In this document: in pieces, positions 16,911 through 27,137 of the stretch
Layout of the letters: every line of letters begins with the position of its first letter
How positions within the stretch are numbered: position 1 is the stretch's first letter
Assembly: GCA_017853605.1 (NCBI GenBank)
Contig: JAFMJG010000005.1
Location: 1-45,084 of the forward strand
DNA from: a bacterium
GTDB lineage: Bacteria; Bdellovibrionota_C; UBA2361; OMII01
Length of the DNA: 45,084 nucleotides
Reading direction: 5' to 3'
The notes under the pieces: model-generated
The model's input: only the letters and a program-made list of their open reading frames with translations
Database searches by the model: none
What the model was told of the DNA's origin: nothing
Translations under genes and position numbers: made by a program

Positions 16911-18866
16911 ATGGGCACCCCCTCAAGCTATCTTCCCGCAGCTGCTGCGTCGCGGTACACGTTCTCCATGCCAGAGAGCTGCCAGGCCTACTCAAACCTC
17001 ATGATCGCCGTGCCGGTGCTCTGTGTCCTGAGCGTTGTTCACCGCGCGCCGGAGCGGGGGCTGGCGTGGTGCGTGATGGTTGGGGCGCTCCTGTACCACC
17101 TCTTCTGTTTCCTCGTGGCGCTAGTGCTCGGCAACGTGGGGCTCCTCTCTCCGCAGAGCTACCGCTGGTCGATGGCGGCCTTTGCGGCAGGGCTTTTGGC
17201 CGCTGCCGTCGTGCAGCTGCCGGCCCTTGGAAGGGCGCTGCTGCGAATCCGGTACCGCCCTGCGCTTCAGGACGTTCCGCTGGCTGCTGCGGCCTGGATA
17301 GCGCTGCGGGTGTTCTATCACGACTGGCACTTCAATTGGGCCGAGGGCCCGCTGCAGTTTGACGCGCTCAACTACCACATCCCGCGGGCGCTTCAGTGGG
17401 TGTGGCACGGGTCGTTCGCGCCGTTTCGCACCTCCATTTGGCAGCAGGTTGCGCACGCCTTCGGCGGCACTGCCGTGAGCGTTTCTCCAGTGTTCTTGGG
17501 GTGTGGCTGGCTCGGAAGCGCCTTCAACACGCAGGTGTTCACGGTTGGCGCTTCGGCTGCAGTCGCGGTTATAGGCCGGGCGCTGGGGCTCTCAGGCCGG
17601 GGTGCCGTGGCAGCCTCCCTGGCGTTCCTCTCTTTCCCCGCTGTGGGGCTCCGCTTGGCAGACATCAGCACCGATATGGCGGCCGCGTTTCCGGTGCTTG
17701 CCGCAACGGCGCTCTTTTTTTGCCGGGACTCGCTCCGTCAGGGGGCGTTTCTTTTCGTTGCCCTGGTCGGCCTGGGTACGGCGTGCAAGCAGTACGTGGC
17801 ATTTCCTGCAGTTCCGATCGCTGCGGTCCTCTTCTGGCCGCTCCGCCGAAAGATGCTTGAGCGCCGGGTCCTGGCGGCACTCCTGGCTGGGCTATTCGTT
17901 GGCGCCTTTTTCTGTGTGCTCTCGTTTTATCCGATCTACCAGAACTTTGGCGACCTCTCGGGTGGGGGCACTGCGAGGAGCCTGACGACACTCGATTCTG
18001 GGTGGGCCGGCGTAAGCAACGCCCTGGGCTTCACCTTTGTTGGGTGGTTTTCTGAGCCACTGGTTGTGGTGCCGCAACCGCTGCGCGGTGAGCTCTTTCA
18101 GGGGCTCGCGCTCGATCGGCTTTTTGCGCTCTGGGGCGTTCCCTCAGCTGAGACCGGGCCCGAGCTCGATTACGAGCACATTCGATCGGGATTCCTTCCC
18201 CTGATCCTGGTGCCCTGGCTGCTCTTGGCGGTTCCACGCGGGCGTCGGTGGGGAGTGTTGGCGGTGTTCGCAGCAATCTGCCTGGCACAGTTCAGCATAC
18301 TCGCAGCGAACCACGTTGGGGCCCGCTTTGCCCTCGTGCCGCTGGCTGCTTTCGCCCTGCTGTGGGGGGCACGGGTATCGTTGTCGCTCGGGGTGGGTGG
18401 GGCTCTCGCCAGCGTGGCCGCGTCAGCGATGATCGCGTTCGCCCTCTGGTGCGACCTCGCGGCGCTGCAGCGGTGGCATGCGTGGGCGGATCGCTACGTG
18501 CCCGAACGGGAGCAGAACCGCGAGGTTTCGGAGGCAGTGCGGGGAGACACCGTGCTTCTCCTTTCTCGCGGGCTCTCAACCGATGCAATGGTGGCTGGCC
18601 GGCGCGCAGATCTGCGGTTTGAGTACCTCAACTGTCCGCTCGACGGCGACTGGACCAGGATGCTGTCGGATCTCCGTGAGGGGCACCGCTGGCTCCTCTT
18701 CGCCGAAGCAAGCGGCCCCACCGTGCCTGGCCCGACGTATGAGAGCCTGCTTGGGCCGCCCTGCTCAGAGATTACAACCGAGGAGCTCCGGCAGTGGCTG
18801 CAGGCAGCGGGCTGGAAGCACAGCACGACCACATCGAGCCGCTTTGAGCTCTGGTCTGCGAACTAG
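16911..18866 (+). CDS. Polytopic membrane protein, GT-C / family-39-like glycosyltransferase candidate
   Basis: Many TM segments; early periplasmic-loop motif FDALNYHIPRALQWVWHGSF and later LRLADISTDMAAAFPVLAATALFF resemble ArnT/PMT-like GT-C proteins. Confidence 0.65.
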   Translation: MGTPSSYLPAAAASRYTFSMPESCQAYSNLMIAVPVLCVLSVVHRAPERGLAWCVMVGALLYHLFCFLVALVLGNVGLLSPQSYRWSMAAFAAGLLAAAVVQLPALGRALLRIRYRPALQDVPLAAAAWIALRVFYHDWHFNWAEGPLQFDALNYHIPRALQWVWHGSFAPFRTSIWQQVAHAFGGTAVSVSPVFLGCGWLGSAFNTQVFTVGASAAVAVIGRALGLSGRGAVAASLAFLSFPAVGLRLADISTDMAAAFPVLAATALFFCRDSLRQGAFLFVALVGLGTACKQYVAFPAVPIAAVLFWPLRRKMLERRVLAALLAGLFVGAFFCVLSFYPIYQNFGDLSGGGTARSLTTLDSGWAGVSNALGFTFVGWFSEPLVVVPQPLRGELFQGLALDRLFALWGVPSAETGPELDYEHIRSGFLPLILVPWLLLAVPRGRRWGVLAVFAAICLAQFSILAANHVGARFALVPLAAFALLWGARVSLSLGVGGALASVAASAMIAFALWCDLAALQRWHAWADRYVPEREQNREVSEAVRGDTVLLLSRGLSTDAMVAGRRADLRFEYLNCPLDGDWTRMLSDLREGHRWLLFAEASGPTVPGPTYESLLGPPCSEITTEELRQWLQAAGWKHSTTTSSRFELWSAN

Positions 18867-18893
18867 GGCAGCTTGCCCCGGGTAGCCAACACC

Positions 18894-20066
18894 CTACGAG
18901 TCGCGCAAGGAGCGGATCAGCCTGCCCACCGTAAGGCCCTGGATGACTATAGAGAAGGCGACAGCGTAGAAGACAGCGGAGCGGATCAGGGCGAGATCCG
19001 GGGTTTCAGGAGGGAGCCCCAGGATGAGGGCGAGGGCGAGGGCTCCCCTCAAGCCTCCCCAAAAGAGGAGGTGCTGCACCCGAAGAGGAACGTGGTGCCG
19101 GGAGCGGTGAAACGGGAGGCACCCGAGGTAGACAACAGCGGCGCGGCTCAGCAGGCTCGCCGCAATCGTCGCCACGATGACAAACGAGTGGTGCACGGGC
19201 TTGAGCTCGTCGAGGTCGATCCCGATGAAGAGGAAGATGGCTGAGTTCGCTAGGAAGCCCGCAAACTCCCAAAAGATCTCTGCGCTCTCGTGCCCGCGCT
19301 CCGTTATAAAGCCCCGCTCCCGCAGGCTGCCGAGCACCATTCCCGCGGCAAGCGTGGAGAGGATCCCCGAAGCGTGCACGCTTTCGGCGAGGTAGAAGGA
19401 GCCGAACGCAGCAAGGATGGTGACTGCCACCTCAACGAGGTGGTCAGTTGTGCGTCCGGCAAGGGCGAGCGCAGCGCCTCCAACGGCGGCCCCACATACA
19501 AGCCCTCCAGCGATCGAGAGAGCAGAGAGGGATACCACCGAACCGATGCTGGTGGTGCCGGCCACGAGCAGGGGAGCGAGCGAGAAGAGAGCGGCAGAGG
19601 TGCCGTCATTGAGCAGGCTCTCCGACTCGACCAGGCGGTGGATTCGGGCGGGAAGCTTTGCTTCCTTGAGAAGTGCGAGCACAGACACCGGATCCGTCGC
19701 AGAGAGCGCCACCCCGATGATAAGCGCTGCCTGCCACGGCATGGAGGCCCCCCAAATGAGGAGGATCATCGTGATGAGGGCGGCAGCAAGAACACCGACC
19801 GTCGCCAGGAGCGACACCACAGCGAGTTGTGGCCGCAGCTCTCGCCACGAAAGGTGCAGGGCTGACTCAAAGATGAGGGGCGGGAGGAGCCACGAGAAGA
19901 TAAGCTCGTGTGAGAGGTGGCCTGGGGGCGCGAGGTCGAGGTGTGAGAGAGCAAATCCGCCGAGCAGGAGCCCCACCGTGTACGGGATGCCGATCCTGCG
20001 CGACAGGATCGCAACGGCGCAGGCCACCAGGAGGAATAGCTCGAGCGACTGTGGAGAGATGTCCAT
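18894..20066 (-). CDS. Na+/H+ antiporter, CPA1 family (ORF track start 20162; likely start ATG 20066)
   Basis: IGIPYTVGLLLGGFALSHLDL, LIIGVALSATDPVSVLALLKEAKLPARIHRLVESESLLNDGTSAALFSL, FLFIGIDLDELKP, FWGGLRGALALALILGLP. Confidence 0.9.
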   Translation of the reverse strand: MDISPQSLELFLLVACAVAILSRRIGIPYTVGLLLGGFALSHLDLAPPGHLSHELIFSWLLPPLIFESALHLSWRELRPQLAVVSLLATVGVLAAALITMILLIWGASMPWQAALIIGVALSATDPVSVLALLKEAKLPARIHRLVESESLLNDGTSAALFSLAPLLVAGTTSIGSVVSLSALSIAGGLVCGAAVGGAALALAGRTTDHLVEVAVTILAAFGSFYLAESVHASGILSTLAAGMVLGSLRERGFITERGHESAEIFWEFAGFLANSAIFLFIGIDLDELKPVHHSFVIVATIAASLLSRAAVVYLGCLPFHRSRHHVPLRVQHLLFWGGLRGALALALILGLPPETPDLALIRSAVFYAVAFSIVIQGLTVGRLIRSLRDS

Positions 20067-20241
20067 ATGCGGTAGGTTGCTCTGCTTGCTGGCTCGACAG
20101 GGCACCCGGCGAATTCCCGCCGAGCGCGCCCTGGGGCTGCCGTGGCAGCAGTCTAGGTTCACAGGCCGCGGGGTGCCAACCCTAAATGGGGCAAAAGTTC
20201 TTCTGTTGCGGCCCTCTGCCCTGTATTACCCTGGAAGCAAG

Positions 20242-20946
20242 ATGAAGATCGTCTCAACCACCCGTTCGCCGAATTACACTGAGCTTGAGATACCTGTAGA
20301 GTTCGTGGTGTTGCACTACACGGCGGGCTCCCTGCAGCGCACCCTTGAGATCTTCATGGACAGGGCGAGGGAGGTGTCATCGCACCTCGTGATCGACACC
20401 GATGGCGTGGTGTATGAGGTCGTTCCCTGCCTCGATGGCCGCCCTCGCCGGGCATGGCATGCCGGAAAGAGCCGCCTCGCCATCGGCAGTGGGGCAGGGG
20501 CGCGGACGATCGAGGCGTTTAACGATCGGTCCGTAGGCATTGAGCTCGTCAACATAAATGGAAACGTCTTTCCTTACACAGAGGAGCAGTATGTGTCACT
20601 CTTCTCCGTCATAGAGCGGCTCAAGGGGCTCTATCCGGCGCTAGGAAGCCCAGAGTCCGTTGTGGGCCACGAGCAGATAGCTGGGTTTCGGGGGAAGTGC
20701 GACCCTGGCAGGTGCTTCGATTGGGCGCGGCTATTCGCGGTTTGTTATCCCAACCAGGGAGCGCCCCAGCGCGAGGCCATCTGCGGATGGGAGCTTGCAG
20801 AGAGCGTTCGCGGGATGCTCGGCGCGGCAGGGGTCGTCTGGGAGGCTGAAAGTGGCCGGGTGAGGGTGCCGGCTGGCCTTGACGAGAGCCTTTTTAATAG
20901 GCTTAGCGCCCTGTGTGAGGCGTCACTTTCTGCGGATAGGGGGTAA
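20242..20946 (+). CDS. N-acetylmuramoyl-L-alanine amidase, AmpD-like
   Basis: In-frame ATG at 20242 within the longer ORF 19417-20946; EFVVLHYTAGSLQRTLEIFMDRAREVSSHLVIDTDGVVYEVVP...AWHAGKS...NDRSVGIELVN...VVGHEQIAGFRGKCDPGRCFDW. Confidence 0.88.
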   Translation: MKIVSTTRSPNYTELEIPVEFVVLHYTAGSLQRTLEIFMDRAREVSSHLVIDTDGVVYEVVPCLDGRPRRAWHAGKSRLAIGSGAGARTIEAFNDRSVGIELVNINGNVFPYTEEQYVSLFSVIERLKGLYPALGSPESVVGHEQIAGFRGKCDPGRCFDWARLFAVCYPNQGAPQREAICGWELAESVRGMLGAAGVVWEAESGRVRVPAGLDESLFNRLSALCEASLSADRG

Positions 20947-21048
20947 TGCCTGCCAGTTGACAGGGAGCCTAACCTGTTAAATGATCCCCCAGCGACTGAG
21001 GGGTGTGCTGCCCCCGGCGTTCTGGTTGCCTAGGACACCTCCGTATCT

Positions 21049-21504
21049 ATGACGTCTCTCTTTAAGCCCCTTCGAACCATCCTCCTCGCTAGCGTTGCGT
21101 CGTGCCTGACGGTGGGTTGCGCTCCCCGAGGAGAGTCCCACACCGTGGATGAGATCTTCAGCGACGCGAAGTCGGGATACGTCGAGGCTTCCGGCAAGGC
21201 GCCTGCTGACATGGGCACGTCGCTCAAGACCCTCTCGGGCTCGCTCGACCGCCTTGCTGGCCTCGGTGGTGGAGGGGACGCTCGACAGGTTTCTGGCGAG
21301 ATTGCAGGCACGCTAGCAACGCTTAGCGCCAAGGCGGGCTACACCGCCCGGCCGGCTCTCGCAGAGCTGATCAACCAGTACCGCAACATCGCTGACACGA
21401 GCGGATCTCCAACAACGCTCGGTGCCCCAAACCTTAAGCTCCTGGCGGCGAGGACGTACTCGCTCCTGACGGCTGAGCTCACCACCTCGCAGTTCCGGCT
21501 CTAG
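21049..21504 (+). CDS. Small putative lipoprotein of unknown function
   Basis: ILLASVASCLTVGCAP lipobox-like N-terminus. Confidence 0.6.
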   Translation: MTSLFKPLRTILLASVASCLTVGCAPRGESHTVDEIFSDAKSGYVEASGKAPADMGTSLKTLSGSLDRLAGLGGGGDARQVSGEIAGTLATLSAKAGYTARPALAELINQYRNIADTSGSPTTLGAPNLKLLAARTYSLLTAELTTSQFRL

Positions 21505-21660
21505 GCCGCATAAAGGAAACCCGTAGGGGTGGCTTTTAAAGGCGCTTCCTGGCGCTCCGTGAGGGCTTTTACCTGCGCTAGGAGGTAGCCGTGCGCGTCA
21601 CGGCCATAACTTGGGCGCGATTAAAAAAGCTGTGGGCCCAATACGGCCCCGCTCTGGAGC

Positions 21661-22365
21661 GTGCGCGCTATGTCATGGATTGAGGATACGTCGAGAAAAG
21701 TTCAGGCCGCTGTCTTCGGTTTTGCGACGCTCATCGGCGCAGCGGGCTGCGGCTCAATGCAGAAGAGCGACACCGGGTTCGGGGCCGACAATCGTGCGTC
21801 CCGCCCGGGTTCCTACAAAGGATACCCGGAGGCGATTGTCAGCCTTCAGAGGGAGGCCCTGGAGGCGATCCTCTTTGACGCGCGCTACTGCTCAGCCGAG
21901 GAATTGAACAAGAACATTGACAGCTCATTTGCGCTCCTCTCAGCGCCGCGCGCCATCCAGCCCCGCGAGCAGGGCCGTGAGCGCGAGAAGCCTCCAGCGT
22001 GGGAAAGCCCCTTCTACGCACGGTCGATCCTCTTTGAGCTTCAGCAGGGGAGCCACAGCACCAAGAAGTTTGCGTCTGTCCTCGAGCACTCCAGCAAGTA
22101 TCCCCAAATGTCAGAGGCGGTCCGCGATGTGCTGGCAAAGGAGACTACTCCGCGTCTCGGAGACCAGGTGTCGGAGCGGTTCCTTGTCGCCTTTGCAGCG
22201 CGCTGCCCCGATGTTGGCCGGAGTTATGCAAACATCCTTGAGAGGGAGGCTAGGGTGCCTGTGGCCCAAATACGCAGCTATAAGGGGTTTCCCGAGCTCG
22301 CCAAGAAGATGAAACGGGCAGCGAACGGCGAGCCCGTTGACCAGCTTGTGCCGCAGAAGCGCTAG
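21661..22365 (+). CDS. Uncharacterised protein, possible lipoprotein
   Basis: VFGFATLIGAAGCGSMQ lipobox-like; start may be the internal ATG at 21670. Confidence 0.55.
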   Translation: MRAMSWIEDTSRKVQAAVFGFATLIGAAGCGSMQKSDTGFGADNRASRPGSYKGYPEAIVSLQREALEAILFDARYCSAEELNKNIDSSFALLSAPRAIQPREQGREREKPPAWESPFYARSILFELQQGSHSTKKFASVLEHSSKYPQMSEAVRDVLAKETTPRLGDQVSERFLVAFAARCPDVGRSYANILEREARVPVAQIRSYKGFPELAKKMKRAANGEPVDQLVPQKR

Positions 22366-22372
22366 ACAGGCG

Positions 22373-23821
22373 CTACTCGCCAGCTCCGCCAACCACCTCT
22401 GTGCGCACGAAGGCTACCTTATTGTCGATGTGATCCGTCACCCAGCTCTCATCCCACCACTCGTTGGGAGACACCGGCACGCCGTGCAGGCGGACCTCAA
22501 AGTATACCTCCTCGGAGAGGGCAAGCCCTGAGGTTCCCGTGCGGCCGATAGGCTGGTTCTTCGCCACGACTGAGCCGGGAGCTGCCGATGTTTCAGAGAG
22601 GTGGCCGTACACGGTCGCCAGGCCAAAGCCGTGGTCAATGATGACTGAGAGGCCAAGCTCCCCGAGCTCTCCAGCGAATGCGACCTTGCCGGCGTTGGCG
22701 GCCATGACCGGGGTGCGCGAGCGCACCGCCATGCGCACGCCCGAAGCCTGCGACTTCAGCACCTCCGACCCGCCAACGACGACCGTTCGCATGTCACCGA
22801 AGGAGCTCGATGGGGTCGCTGACACCGGCTTGATAAAGGCGCCAGACCAGTGGCGTTTCGCCTCAGGAGAGCGAAGCGACTCTGCGATTCCGGTCTCGTC
22901 AAAGGTGTGCAGCGCGCGCAAAAGCGCCCGCAGGTCTCCCGAGAGGTCGCCGCCAAGCTGGACAGGTATGCCGCTGCGCTGCGCAAACGCCGCGAGCCGG
23001 TCCCTGAGCTGCTTGGCTCCCTGCTCGGGGAGCGAGACCTTAAAAGCCGACCACTTGCGCTGCCGTATCCTGTAGTTAAAGGGGGCAGAGGTTGAGTTCC
23101 CGATGTCGTCACGCGCGATCAGCTGCATCGAGTCGCTCCCGGGCCGGAACGAGGGGGGGATCGGGAAGAGCGCCACGTAGAGCGAGTCGTAGCTCTTGAA
23201 CGTGGGGTCCCATTCGCTGGCGGGGAATCCTGAGAAGAGGGCGTTCTTGGATACCACCCCCTGCACCTTAGGCTGCTTGCCGAGGATCTTGTAAAAAACG
23301 AGCTCCGAGCCGCCGAGGACGCCGTTCTGTTGCGGGGTGACAACTGTTATGTGCGGCTTGATGAAGTTGACCGGCAGGAGCTTTGAGACGGTTGCGCCGT
23401 TGCTCCACAGTGAGCGGTCGAAGGCCAGCACCTGGAGCTCGGCATTTCCCTCCCTGAGCCCAAGTTCCTTGCCGTTTATGGCGAGGTCAAACACCTGGCT
23501 GTGCACCGGCGCGCCCCCTTCGTAGCGCTTCCTAAGGAGCTCCTTCGGCTGGTTGCGCTGCGAAATCCTCACTATCACCTCATCGAAGCCAGCGCCGCTG
23601 TCCTCAACGAGAATTTTGAGGGGCACAGCATCGGCGCCGATTCCGAGGGGGGGCTGCACGAGGGAGACCTGAGGCGGGGCCTGCTCAAGAAAGGCGGGAG
23701 AGAGGGGGTTCGTGTGGCTCGCCTTCATGAACGCCACACCCCCGGCAGTGAGGATCCCGAGCGAGACCAGGAGCAGGAACGTTGAGTAGATGGCGCCGCC
23801 GCGCTCAGGGGGTGGGCTCAT
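22373..23821 (-). CDS. M23-family (LytM) metallopeptidase with N-terminal TM anchor
   Basis: GVRMAVRSRTPVMAANAGKVAFAGELGELGLSVIIDHGFGLATVYGHLSETSAAPGSVVAKNQPIGRTGTSGLALSEEVYFEVRLHGVPVSP. Confidence 0.88.
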   Translation of the reverse strand: MSPPPERGGAIYSTFLLLVSLGILTAGGVAFMKASHTNPLSPAFLEQAPPQVSLVQPPLGIGADAVPLKILVEDSGAGFDEVIVRISQRNQPKELLRKRYEGGAPVHSQVFDLAINGKELGLREGNAELQVLAFDRSLWSNGATVSKLLPVNFIKPHITVVTPQQNGVLGGSELVFYKILGKQPKVQGVVSKNALFSGFPASEWDPTFKSYDSLYVALFPIPPSFRPGSDSMQLIARDDIGNSTSAPFNYRIRQRKWSAFKVSLPEQGAKQLRDRLAAFAQRSGIPVQLGGDLSGDLRALLRALHTFDETGIAESLRSPEAKRHWSGAFIKPVSATPSSSFGDMRTVVVGGSEVLKSQASGVRMAVRSRTPVMAANAGKVAFAGELGELGLSVIIDHGFGLATVYGHLSETSAAPGSVVAKNQPIGRTGTSGLALSEEVYFEVRLHGVPVSPNEWWDESWVTDHIDNKVAFVRTEVVGGAGE

Positions 23822-23826
23822 GCAGG

Positions 23827-25341
23827 CTAGCTCTGGCTGATGCGATCCTTGACCACCTCAAGCGCGCGCTCGACGCTGATGCGCTCCTGCCTCGTCGTGT
23901 CCCGATCTCGAATCGTGACGGTCTGGTCCGTCAGGGTCTGGTGATCGACCGTCAGGCAGTAGGGGGTTCCGATCTCGTCGTGGCGGGAGTAGCGCTTTCC
24001 GATGGACTGCTGCTCGTCGAAGCTCGCGTTGATGCCGGCCTTATAGAAGTCGGCGACGATCTTCCTCGCCACGTCCGGCATCCCCTCCTTCTTGAGCAGC
24101 GGGAGCACCGCAGCCTTGTACGGGGCGAGCTTTGGGTGGAGCTTGAGCAGCACCCGTGTCTTGTTCTCTCCCTCTGCGTCGGTTCCCTCCTCCTCAGAAT
24201 AGGCATCGCACAGGTAGGCGAGGCAGCCTCGGGTCAGGCCCGCCGCGGGCTCTATGACGTAGGGCAGGTAGCGCACGCCGGGCTTCCCTGTGGCGGGGTC
24301 GCTCTTCTGCTGGTCAAAGTAGCTGAGCTTTACCCCAGACTCCTTCTGGTGCTGTGAAAGGTCGTAGTCCGTGCGCGAGGCGATGCCCTCAAGCTCGTCC
24401 CATCCCCACGGGTACCGGTACTCGATGTCAACGCACGCATCCGCGTAGTGGGCCAGCTCGTCCTCTTCGTGCCACCGGGCCTTGAAGGCGGTGGCATCAT
24501 TCGCGTAGCGCTTCCACCACTCCATGCGGGCATCGACCCAGTACTTGTGCCACTCCTTTTGGGAGCCCGGCTCGCAGAAGTACTCCATCTCCATCTGCTC
24601 AAATTCGCAGGTGCGGAAGATGAACTTCTCGGTCGTCACCTCATTGCGGAACGACTTGCCCTGCTGGGCGATCCCGAAGGGGACCTTCATCGACATCGTC
24701 TGCTGCACGTTGTTGAACTGCACGAACATCGCTTGGGCCGTCTCCGGCCGGAGGTAGATGGCGCTTGAGCGGATCGCCTCCTCAAGCTTCTCGCGCAGCT
24801 CAGCGCGTGAGAGCCCCTTGCCCTCGATCTCGGCTATCAGCTGGTCTAGCGGGTCCACCGGCCCGAGTGAGGTGCGGAACATGAGGTTGAATTGGCGCTC
24901 GTCGGAGAGCTGGGAGCTCTTGCAGTGCGGGCATACGTAGCCGCATGCGCCGACTACGCCCTTAGTCTTCTCGCCGCTCGACTTGCCCCCCTTGACCCAC
25001 ACGGTCTCGGTGCCCGGCTCAACCCGGGGCTGCTTGTCGGCACGGAAGCGCTCCTTGCAGTTGAGGCAGTCGACGAGGGGGTCGGAGAAGCCAGCCAGGT
25101 GGCCGCTTGCCCTCCACACAGAGGGGTGCATCATGATCGAGGCATCGATCCCCACAACGTCCTCGCGCTCGTGGACAGTGCTCTTCCACCACTCTGCGGC
25201 GATGTTGCGCTTGAGCTCAACACCGAGAGGGCCGTAATCGTAGGCGCTCTTGAGGCCCCCGTAGATCTCGCTGCTCTGAAAGATAAACCCTCGGCGCTTT
25301 GATAGGGAAACAAGCTTAGCAATCGTGTCGTCTGAACTCAT
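23827..25341 (-). CDS. glyS: Glycyl-tRNA synthetase (single-chain alpha2 type; likely start 25341 within the 25542 ORF)
   Basis: SKRRGFIFQSSEIYGGLKSAYDYGPLGVELKRNI, RPETAQAMFVQFNNV, GKSFRNEVTTEKFIFRTCEFEQMEMEYF, ANDIS-like C-terminal anticodon domain. Confidence 0.95.
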   Translation of the reverse strand: MSSDDTIAKLVSLSKRRGFIFQSSEIYGGLKSAYDYGPLGVELKRNIAAEWWKSTVHEREDVVGIDASIMMHPSVWRASGHLAGFSDPLVDCLNCKERFRADKQPRVEPGTETVWVKGGKSSGEKTKGVVGACGYVCPHCKSSQLSDERQFNLMFRTSLGPVDPLDQLIAEIEGKGLSRAELREKLEEAIRSSAIYLRPETAQAMFVQFNNVQQTMSMKVPFGIAQQGKSFRNEVTTEKFIFRTCEFEQMEMEYFCEPGSQKEWHKYWVDARMEWWKRYANDATAFKARWHEEDELAHYADACVDIEYRYPWGWDELEGIASRTDYDLSQHQKESGVKLSYFDQQKSDPATGKPGVRYLPYVIEPAAGLTRGCLAYLCDAYSEEEGTDAEGENKTRVLLKLHPKLAPYKAAVLPLLKKEGMPDVARKIVADFYKAGINASFDEQQSIGKRYSRHDEIGTPYCLTVDHQTLTDQTVTIRDRDTTRQERISVERALEVVKDRISQS

Positions 25342-25670
25342 AGGGCAGGGGCTCCACGGGCCGAATTGAGTGGCCCAACGCTGCGAAATATAAACCGAAA
25401 GCAAGGTATCGTGGAATGATGCCGCTCTCAAGTGGCATACCAGGGGCGATTGTCCCAGCGCCGCTGATTGGCTGCTGCGGGGGGAGGTCACCATCGACTC
25501 CACGCTGCTCCGTCTTGCAGGAGGCGTTGAGGTCTTGAGCACCGTCGCCTGGTGACGATAACGGGGTATCGCTTAAGGGCTTTCCTTTAGCCCAGCCCTC
25601 TTTAGGCTGGACCCGTGTGGTTATTTAGGGCATAAACCCGCCAGGTTACCGGTCTTACACAGGAGTCACC

Positions 25671-26030
25671 ATGAGCTACGATTTTTACAAGATCCTCCAC
25701 ATCCTTGGGCTTAGCCTCGTTGTCCTCTCCTTAGGCGGTATCCTGCTGCACGTCATCAACGGGGGCACGAAGGGGTCGAACGGTTTCCGCAAGGGGGCAA
25801 TGATAACGCATGGTGTGGGCCTCCTCCTCCTTCTGGTTGCGGGATTCGGGATGCTGGCGAAGCTCGGAATCCATTCGGTTCCGGGGTGGGTTGGAGGCAA
25901 GCTGGTTATCTGGCTGGCCCTTGGCGCGCTGGCCGCGCTCGCCTACAAGAGCCAGGCGCTCGCCAAGAAGCTCTGGCTGGTGGTGCCGGTATTGGTCCTG
26001 ATAGCGAGCACGTTGGCGCTCTACAAGTAG
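25671..26030 (+). CDS. Small 4-TM membrane protein, unknown function
   Basis: RBS-like AGGAG upstream (acaggagtcaccATG); hydrophobic segments throughout 119 aa. Confidence 0.75.
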   Translation: MSYDFYKILHILGLSLVVLSLGGILLHVINGGTKGSNGFRKGAMITHGVGLLLLLVAGFGMLAKLGIHSVPGWVGGKLVIWLALGALAALAYKSQALAKKLWLVVPVLVLIASTLALYK

Positions 26031-26051
26031 GCGCTCTCCCTCGAGGGGCCG

Positions 26052-27137
26052 CTACGCGGCGCGGTGAACGGTGCCGTAGGTGGTGGTCCGCTCCTGCGGC
26101 GAGAGGCCGGCGGACGTGATTAGGCGCCGGATCTCGCTCAGGCCAAGCGCGTCGGGGGAGTGCGACCCGGCCATGTGGTAGACCTTCTCCTCGGTCACCG
26201 TTCCATCCATGTCGTTCGCGCCGCACAGCAGCGCTGTTTGGGCGGTCTTCACGCCAAGCATGACCCAGTACGCCTTGATGTGGGGGATATTGTCGAGCAT
26301 CAGACGGCTGATTGCGATCACCCTCAGGTCGTCCACCGCCGTTGGGGGCGGAACGCGCTCCATGCGGTTGCCCTCGTTGTGGAACGCAAGGGGGATAAAG
26401 ACCTGGAAGCCCCCTGTTTCATCCTGAAGCGACCTGAGCCGTATCAGGTGGTCAATGCGCTCTGCGGGGCTCTCAATCGTTCCGTAGAGCATCGTGCAGT
26501 TGCTCTTAAGGCCCGCGCCGTGAGCCGCCCGGTGCACCGCTAGCCACTCGTCTGCGGAGGCCTTGTCCCGGCAGATCTTCCGCCTGACGCGCTCTGCGAA
26601 GATCTCTGCGCCGCCCCCCGGCAGGGAGCCTAGCCCTGCATCGCGGAGCACACTCAGAACCTCCGCATAGGACAACCCGTACTTCTTGGCGAAGTAATGG
26701 ATCTCCACTGCAGTGAAGGCTTTGATGTGGAGCTCTGGAAACTCGCGCCTAATCATCCTGAGCAGGCTTGGGTAGTAGTCAAAGTCGAGGTCTGGATTGA
26801 GCCCGTTGACGATGTGAATCTCGGTCATGCCTGGGCGGTAGCGCTCGCGTATCCAGCGCTCAGCGTCCTCAATCGACATGGTGAATGCCTGGGACATGCC
26901 GGTCTTGAGGCGGGCAAATGAGCAGAAAAGGCAGTTTGCCTCACACACATTTGTTGAGTTCAGGTGCAGGTTCCAGTTGTAGTACGTCGTCAGCCCATGC
27001 TTCTTGAGGCGCACGCCGTGCGCCATCTGGGCGATAGAGAGGAGATCAGGGCTGGCAAACAGCGCTTCGCCATCTGCGGCAGAGAGCCGCTTTCCAGCCT
27101 CAACTTTTTCCCGAATAGGCACGAGAGAGGGGGTCAT
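26052..27137 (-). CDS. mqnE: Aminodeoxyfutalosine synthase (radical SAM, MqnE)
   Basis: Radical SAM cysteines NVCEANCLFCSFARLK; MTEIHIVNGLNPDLDFDYY; GLGSLPGGGAEIFAERVR; FQVFIPLAFHNEGNRM. Confidence 0.88.
   Translation of the reverse strand: MTPSLVPIREKVEAGKRLSAADGEALFASPDLLSIAQMAHGVRLKKHGLTTYYNWNLHLNSTNVCEANCLFCSFARLKTGMSQAFTMSIEDAERWIRERYRPGMTEIHIVNGLNPDLDFDYYPSLLRMIRREFPELHIKAFTAVEIHYFAKKYGLSYAEVLSVLRDAGLGSLPGGGAEIFAERVRRKICRDKASADEWLAVHRAAHGAGLKSNCTMLYGTIESPAERIDHLIRLRSLQDETGGFQVFIPLAFHNEGNRMERVPPPTAVDDLRVIAISRLMLDNIPHIKAYWVMLGVKTAQTALLCGANDMDGTVTEEKVYHMAGSHSPDALGLSEIRRLITSAGLSPQERTTTYGTVHRAA

Noticed and set aside
15823-16995. 390-aa minus-strand ORF opposite the two-domain protein
   Set aside because: Composition is typical of an antisense frame. 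The + strand frame shows internal domain duplication at the protein level, which supports + strand coding.
19417-20241. N-terminal extension (275 aa) of the AmpD-like ORF
   Set aside because: It overlaps the CPA1 antiporter on the opposite strand and is Arg/Ser/Thr-rich; the amidase homology starts right after the ATG at 20242.
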